DNA from: Sambucus nigra
Taxonomy: Eukaryota > Streptophyta > Magnoliopsida > Dipsacales > Adoxaceae
Reading direction: 5' to 3'
Length of the DNA stretch: 64,000 nucleotides
NCBI GenBank assembly: GCA_949130495.1
Contig: OX422208.1
Location: 400,637,885-400,701,884, forward strand
Part shown: piece by piece, positions 58,353-64,000 of the stretch
Layout of the letters: each line of letters opens with the position of its first letter
How positions within the stretch are numbered: position 1 is the first letter of the stretch
The notes under the pieces: generated by a model
The model's input: only the letters and a program-made list of their open reading frames with translations
What the model was told of the DNA's origin: nothing
The model's database searches: none
Made by a program: the position numbers and the translations under genes

Positions 58353-60517
58353 TTCAATAAACTTGTAGAGGATTGAAAGATATTCAAGAGAGATACAAAA
58401 AGAAGAAAAAATGGACAATGATAAGTGATCCCGAGTTTTTTAAGAATATTTAAACACTTTACACACTTGAGAGTAAAAGTTTTATTATTAAGATGAAGTG
58501 TTTGTAAACATTTATTTTCTTTCTTTAAGTGGAATAAAACGTGATCTCCTATGGATGTATCCCAAGTTGGGTAAACCACATTAATTTTTGTGTTTTTATA
58601 GTTGATTTTCTCCTTTGAACAAATTCTCTTTCATCGATGATTTTGCTTTTCATCATTCTCGTAAAGTATATTTTCCCATCACCATTAATACATGTTACTC
58701 CTTTGTTTTACTATAGACACCCAGGAGGAAAGAGAAATTACTACATCATATCCCTACCTGTGGATAAGTTTTTTTAACATCCTCAAAGAGTATTTCAAAT
58801 TCGGGTTTCATCTTCTTTTCAACTACGTCATACAATGATCTAGGTTTTCTACAGAAGGGGATGTCTTTTCCCTCTTTGATGGAGTGACCATTTAGAGAAT
58901 ATATATAAAATTACTTCTTTTCTCTTTATCACCCTATCTATATGTCTAGAGAAATCCATAAGTTACTCTGAGGGTGTTCAATACCCCAAGGCATGCCGTG
59001 GATAAGCTGTTTTTAGGAAAATTAGCTCGAGTATCCCCTATTATATGATGCCTAGCCCTATTCCTAAAAAAATTTAAACTTTTTGAACAATTTGAATTAT
59101 GTTAAGATTTACATGCGGCTTGTATTTAGAACTGTCCCTTTTATTGAAATTATCTCTAGTTGGGAGAGCGAGGGGATCAGTCTTGAAGCCTGAGAGGAGT
59201 ATGTTATTAGTGTCGTGATGAATTTCCAGAATCAGGTTACTAATGCCAACACCATTTGAATTCTTGCGTATCTTATTATAGTAATGGCCTAATTCTGTAC
59301 AAAGAATTTCAAATTCTGATGAAGAGAAAAACAAATTCCTCTAATACTATGAAGCCAGGGGAGACGATGGAACATATAAAAAAAACATAGTATGTTGATC
59401 ACTTGGAATTACACTTTAAGGAAAATTAGACCAACCCCTAGTGTGAGTATAATTGACTTCATAACCTATTGTCGGGTGTTTCCATAAGCACGAACAAGAA
59501 AACATATAGGAGTGAAATCATCAACTTTTAGCCCTAAGAATTAGAGCATTAAGACTAGGAATATGTCTAAATAGGATCCATATTCAATAAGTATCAATGG
59601 GACTATTTTCTATAGAACCTCAATTGAGATTCAAATAGTATAGTTATGATAAGGGCCGAACATAGGGATTTCCTCCTCAGAAAAAGAGATCATACTTTTG
59701 GCTACTAGAGTTATAACTATATGAGTGGCCTCTCCAAGGAGGTATAAGGAAGAAATCTATGATGGAATTCATGTGAAGTTTAGAGGACATGAAAAGTTCC
59801 CATGGGGTATTATTAGCTTGGGTATTTTTCTATTGTTCGAGAATCTTTCTTTCTTCGATGATAATTTTGGGCATCATCTGTTATTAAATAAATATTTTTG
59901 TTTTATCTACATGCATGATTTTTGTGGGAGGAATTGGATCCTTATAATATCAGCCTGACCAGGTCATGTGGTTAATAAATGATGGGTAAAATAGAAAGTA
60001 GGTTTCTTCATCTATCTCAGAGGTAGCATAAACTCCGTGGATCTTTGATAAAAGTTCTTTGAAATAAATTAACATGCACGGGGAGGAAATTACATTGGGA
60101 GATTCATTATATGAATCATTCGAGAGGTGGAGTCATCACCCCATCATGCGAAAATTATTCAATTGTTCTAGGAGAAGTCAAGACACTCAACTACTTCAAG
60201 TTGTTTGAATTGTAAATATTCCCATACTTCAGAGATGTGGTTTTGAAAAGGGACCAAATACCCTTTTTATCTTCATGGCAATGAGTAGATCAATATATTT
60301 ATAATTTTTTACCTTTTTAATTTAATGCTTTCCTCCTGTCGGGATTTGCATAATGTTATCCAAACAAAATTTGTTAGAAGGTATAAACGAGTCATGGGAT
60401 TGGTAGGCCCACCTCTGGTCTTCCATATAAAGATAATTAATTCTTTCACTTTCTTCTTCTACAAGGGACAACTTTGTCGAGAACTTCATTCCATGTTCTT
60501 TCAACTTCTCATTGACA
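58353..60517 (-). pseudogene. G-patch-like remnant and flanking debris of the Tat-like element
   Basis: At about 58840-59060 the minus strand reads GIGLGII, two stops, GILELIFLKTAYPRHALGY, following the G-patch pattern G.GLG....GI.E.I......GLGY.PT found upstream of RT in some plant gypsy polyproteins. An 86-codon open frame lies just upstream (59074-59334). The rest, up to 60517, gives only short frames with no recognisable family. It continues across the solo LTR into 55417 and the RT at 54240. Confidence 0.45.
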
Positions 60518-60860
60518 CGCTACAAGAAAAAAAACTTTTATGACATTTTTACCATCATAAAATGCCTTTTATGACCCTTTATTTCTCAGTCAAAATCATC
60601 ATAAGTTTGGGTGTCATAATCGATACCCATAAAAACAGTCATATTAGGTTAACAGTTATATATGAATGTTTTTCCAAAATAGTCATATCTTCTACAAAAA
60701 CAGTCATGATATACTCTACAAGCTATCATATTTGATATAAAAAAATGTCGTAACAAATAATTTTCAAATATTAAAAAAGGTCATATAAAATATTTCATCA
60801 CATGAAGGTTTAACGTAAACAGTCATAAATTAAAGATATAATAAAAAATATTAACCATTA
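60518..60860. mobile_element. Degenerate CACTA (En/Spm-type) terminus
   Basis: CGCTACAAGAAAAAAAAC differs by one base from the CACTACAAGAAAA terminus of plant CACTA transposons. It is followed by subterminal repeats of TTATGAC, GTCATAA and AACAGTCATA in both directions. The other terminus was not found, so this is an end fragment. Confidence 0.6.
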
Positions 60861-61963
60861 GTAATTTCATAGTTGACAAATAAATCTAAACACAAATCAA
60901 AATTCATAAAAACATTAGAACTATTTGAGCTATTGAGTTTCTATAAAAATGGAAATTTTTTGACTCAACGTAATTGACTAAAAGCTATGATTCTTATTTT
61001 GAAATCATATGGGTTTTTTTCTATGTTGAAAATATAGCAAAACAAGCCTTGTTTGAGGGGTTTTGGTCGAGTAAAACTCTTGAATTTTTTTCTAAACGTT
61101 CTAGGCTAAAAAGTTCTAGCTTTGATTTGAGGTATCAAAACCTATTCTTGAATTAATTAAACTTTGCACCTAGGTTCTTAAAGTCCTAGACTCAACTTAC
61201 CTCACTTTGAAACTAGTTTAAAGTTAAGGAATCATAATACACCATTGAAGTTCAAGCTTTAATGGAGTTTTCTGATTTTTGAGCTATTTCACTACATACA
61301 TATGTTGACTAACACATGTAAATGCATAATTCGATTCTATATAATTGCGAAAACATAATTAAATTGAAGAAACAAACAGTCGTACATAGAATAACAAAAA
61401 TGCAAAAACTCTTAAAATTGTACATTAGAAAAGCTCTCAACTACTCTGCATTTCTACTAAGGTGAATAGGGCCTTTTATAAGGTTGGTGAGGAGGAGTTT
61501 ATTGGTTGTTTTAGAAGGTGAATTTTAGCTAAGTTTTCACAAGTTCCACCATTACGTATGTGGATGTAAAATGGATACCCATGGCATTCCACATGGCACA
61601 TGCCAAGTTGGCAGTCCAGCTAGTCCCATATCAGTAGGGGAGTAAGTATAAATAAGTTTGGGTTTTGGTTTAAGACCTTGGATAGTTTTTGTACAGAATT
61701 TAGGGCTTTTAATTACTTTGTAAAATTTTAGGATCTTATGTGGAATTATTCAAACCTAATGGATTTAGTTATGATATTCCTATAAAATATAATTCATTTG
61801 GTCAAACTTTGAGCGAAAATTAGGTTTTAATTGGTATGTTAAAATGTAAGTTAACTTAATTATTTTTTTAGAGGTATTTTGATAATTTGGTAAAAGCCTA
61901 GGGTTTATTTGGAATTATTACCTTCTACAAGGACTAAGGGTATATTTAGAGTGAGTTGTTACA
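60861..61963 (-). repeat. Probable 3' LTR of the integrase fragment
   Basis: Ends GAGTTGTTACA at 61963 on the plus strand (TGTAACAACTC when read with the element), directly beside a purine tract on the minus strand (AGGTGGAAAGAA). The other LTR end was not located. No coding. Confidence 0.5.
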
Positions 61964-62690
61964 TTCTTTCCACCTAAACAAAATTTCATCATTGAAATTA
62001 CTTGGAAAAAGTGCGGGGCATTGTTGTCCCATAATGTCTTTTATTTCCCATGTTGCTTATGGTTTTATGTAGGAGAACCTTTTCTTATCAGTCGAGTATT
62101 TGAATAGGAATTTCCTCAAATTTGTGGTTAGATTCAACTATCATATCCTTTCAAGTAATGGTGTGACTCGAGTCAGAGATATATTTTTGCAATTGTGAAA
62201 CATGAGACACGTAATGGAGATTGGATAGTTCAGGAGGTAATTCTAGATGTTATGCTGCTGATCCAATACGCTCAATGATTCTAAAGGGACCAACGTAGCT
62301 AGGTGCTAGTTTCCCCCTGTTTCCAAATCAAATTATACCGTTTATTAGAGATACTCATAAGAAAGCTTGGTTATTTATTTAAAATTCTAAGGGTTTTCGG
62401 CAGGTGTTGGCGTAACTCTTTTATCGACTCTGGAATGAATGTAATCTTTCCCAAATAAGTAATATATTTTATGTGGTTTCGATGATGATCTCGGGTCTGA
62501 AAGTGTCATTTTCTCCTGATTCATTCCAACATAAAGGTGAACGGTAGGGTCATCCACAGAGGGCTTCATAGGGAGTGGTCTGACTGCTAGTCTGATAACT
62601 GTTATTGTAGGAGAATTCGGTCAAGGTAAGATGATTATTATATGAACCGAGAAAGTTTAAAATGCGTAACTCTAGACAATCCGATCAAGG
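61964..62690 (-). pseudogene. Ty3/gypsy integrase C-terminal fragment
   Basis: On the minus strand: LTEFSYNNSYQTS, TPYEALCG-stop-PYRSPLCWNES, then KSYANTCRKPLEF. This is the same module as EFSYNNSYQ, APYEALYGR and CRTPLCW in family A. Stops are frequent. The rest of pol is missing, because plus-strand LTR-like sequence begins near 62720. Confidence 0.7.
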
Positions 62691-62719
62691 AAAGATGATT
62701 ATTCCATGAATATTGCATT

Positions 62720-64000
62720 TATTACCCTTTAATTTACGCATATTAGCCCCCTCGGGTACCGTACTTGCTATAATTATGATCGTTAATCAGAAAACCTCCG
62801 TTTTATATGATAACATGTTATTTGAGGTATTATTGAGTGTTTGTAGCTATTACGGTGCTTAGTTTGAAGTTTCGTCGCGTTCCAGTAAAGTTTCGTAGAA
62901 GTTCACACATTCAGGGTCAATCCGATAATTTCACACTTTGGTATTTTTGACCAAAGTCTTCACGGAAGTTGTAACTCTCGGGTCAAGCTTCGCATGGTTG
63001 TGAATGATGCTCGACTCGAATTCCAAATGAAGAAAACACGGATCTTTAATCAAGGAAGAATTATAAGGAATTTATTTGATATTTTATTAACTAACATTTT
63101 CAATAATTCCATCCATGTCCCTTTTCTCTTTTGCAACAAACTTCTAATTCAAAATGGTGATTTTAGTCTATGGCTCGAGTTAGTCTCGAGATTTTGGTTT
63201 CATCCCAATTGGGCGTTGGTTTGCGGAATTGGAGCTTGGGTTTTGTTGGCCACGCATCAAATTTGATTTGGGTCTCGAATTGGAGAAATTATTGGGTGTG
63301 TGGCTTGATAGATGGCCGTGGGAAAAAATTCGCAACTGGCCATGGTGGTCTCGGTTATTTATCGAGATTGTACCAGCTTGGCTTAGGTCCTTTATAATGA
63401 AATCAGTAGCGGGTCTTTTGGGTTTTGGTCCTTAACACATGGAGATCAAGGTCTCTATTTTAGCTTGGGCATATGGTTGGGGGTTCCATACGAATTTTAG
63501 ATGCCATGGTAGCCTTGTTGGATGAAGCTTGCGAAGCCTACAGGTGCGAATCGATTCGCTCCTTTGCTAATCGATTCCCTAATAGATAGTGTCGAATTTT
63601 TCCAGCAGCGAATCGATTCAGACTCTGCCGAATCGATTCTTTATCTTGCAGTGCTCAGGTCTCCCATTTTCGAATCGATTCGGACTCAACCGAATTTATT
63701 CGGTTCTCTATTTTTTCCATGCTCTACTGCTGCTAATTTTTTCCTTCTCTTTTCTTATTTCCTTTCCTTTTTCTTTTGTTTGTTTAATTAGGACATATCT
63801 CTTAATTTATTTTATTTTCCATTTTCTTTATTTCTTTTTCCCACTTAGTATAAAAGGAACACTTGGTATATTTTTTTAGAGAGCTAGTTTTCTTTCAATA
63901 TTTCTCACCTCTTTAGTTTAGTTTAGTTTTAGGGTTGGAAACTTTGGGGATTTTTGTTGGAGTTGCCCCTCTCCTCCACCATTAATGTAAGTTTTATTTT
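62720..64000 (+). repeat. Probable LTR running off the window edge
   Basis: No coding. Its organisation parallels family B LTRs: an AATCGATT palindrome cluster about 0.8 kb in, then a pyrimidine-rich stretch, GAGAGAGCTAG, and AGGGTTGGAAACTTTGGGG. The left boundary is uncertain and the right is outside the window, so the LTR call is an inference. Confidence 0.4.
63546..63706. repeat. Cluster of GAATCGATTC palindromes
   Basis: GCGAATCGATTCGC (63546-63559, perfect), AATCGATTCC, GCGAATCGATTCAG, CCGAATCGATTCT, TCGAATCGATTCGG and a decayed CCGAATTTATTCGG within 160 bp. Confidence 0.9.

Noticed and set aside
60322..60543. Short opposing frames of 60 and 72 codons
   Set aside because: No similarity, overlapping on both strands, next to a transposon end. 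Treated as debris.

Overview
This is nuclear DNA from a flowering plant, most likely a eudicot. It is a transposable-element graveyard with nested LTR retrotransposons and no intact host gene. The evidence is plant-type Ty3/gypsy (Tekay-like chromovirus, Tat-like, Athila-like) and Ty1/copia gag/pol remains, initiator-Met-tRNA-type primer sites, AT-rich spacers, and one exon of a plant-type protein phosphatase 2C at the left edge. Lineage names come from motif recognition by eye, not from a search.

Layout. (1) 1-138: PP2C exon piece, then a small GGACCG-rich repeat (451-619) and a dead copia gag piece (852-1150). (2) 1269-17314: a gag-only (no pol) Ty1/copia element. Its left LTR is split by a complete minus-strand Ty3/gypsy element, family A (2241-11718, target duplication GGCAC). 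(3) 17354-18892: no recognisable gene. (4) 18901-36135: a small hAT-like inverted-repeat element, split by a 16.7-kb plus-strand Ty3/gypsy family B array with three LTRs and two internal regions (19271-35960), flanked by one target duplication (TCAAG). (5) 36144-60517: a zone of old minus-strand Ty3/gypsy debris: an Athila-like RNase H/integrase; a gag-protease broken into three pieces by a 4.8-kb gag-only Tat-like element (41638-46479, duplication CCTCC) and an Athila-like solo LTR (47015-48714, duplication GTAAC); and a Tat-like RT-RNase H-integrase plus G-patch remnant split by a 2.9-kb solo LTR (55423-58347, duplication TACAC). (6) 60518-64000: a degenerate CACTA-type terminus, an integrase fragment with its LTR, and part of another LTR running off the edge.

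No autonomous element survives. Family A gag-pol is one frame broken by three stops. Family B copy 1 has eleven stops and no frameshift. Family B copy 2 has three stops, a 4-bp duplication and a 15-bp deletion. The two gag-only elements would have needed enzymes supplied in trans.

The most unusual signals are not genes. Four different LTR families each carry a compact cluster of palindromes with a TCGA core (TCGTTCGAACGA, CGGTCGACCG, ATCGATCGATCG, GCGAATCGATTCGC). The Athila-like solo LTR contains a tRNA-like module with A and B boxes and a perfect 12-bp hairpin. The family B array has a three-LTR structure with unequal decay of its two halves. I see no CRISPR array, rRNA gene, bona fide tRNA gene, or defence or biosynthetic cluster.
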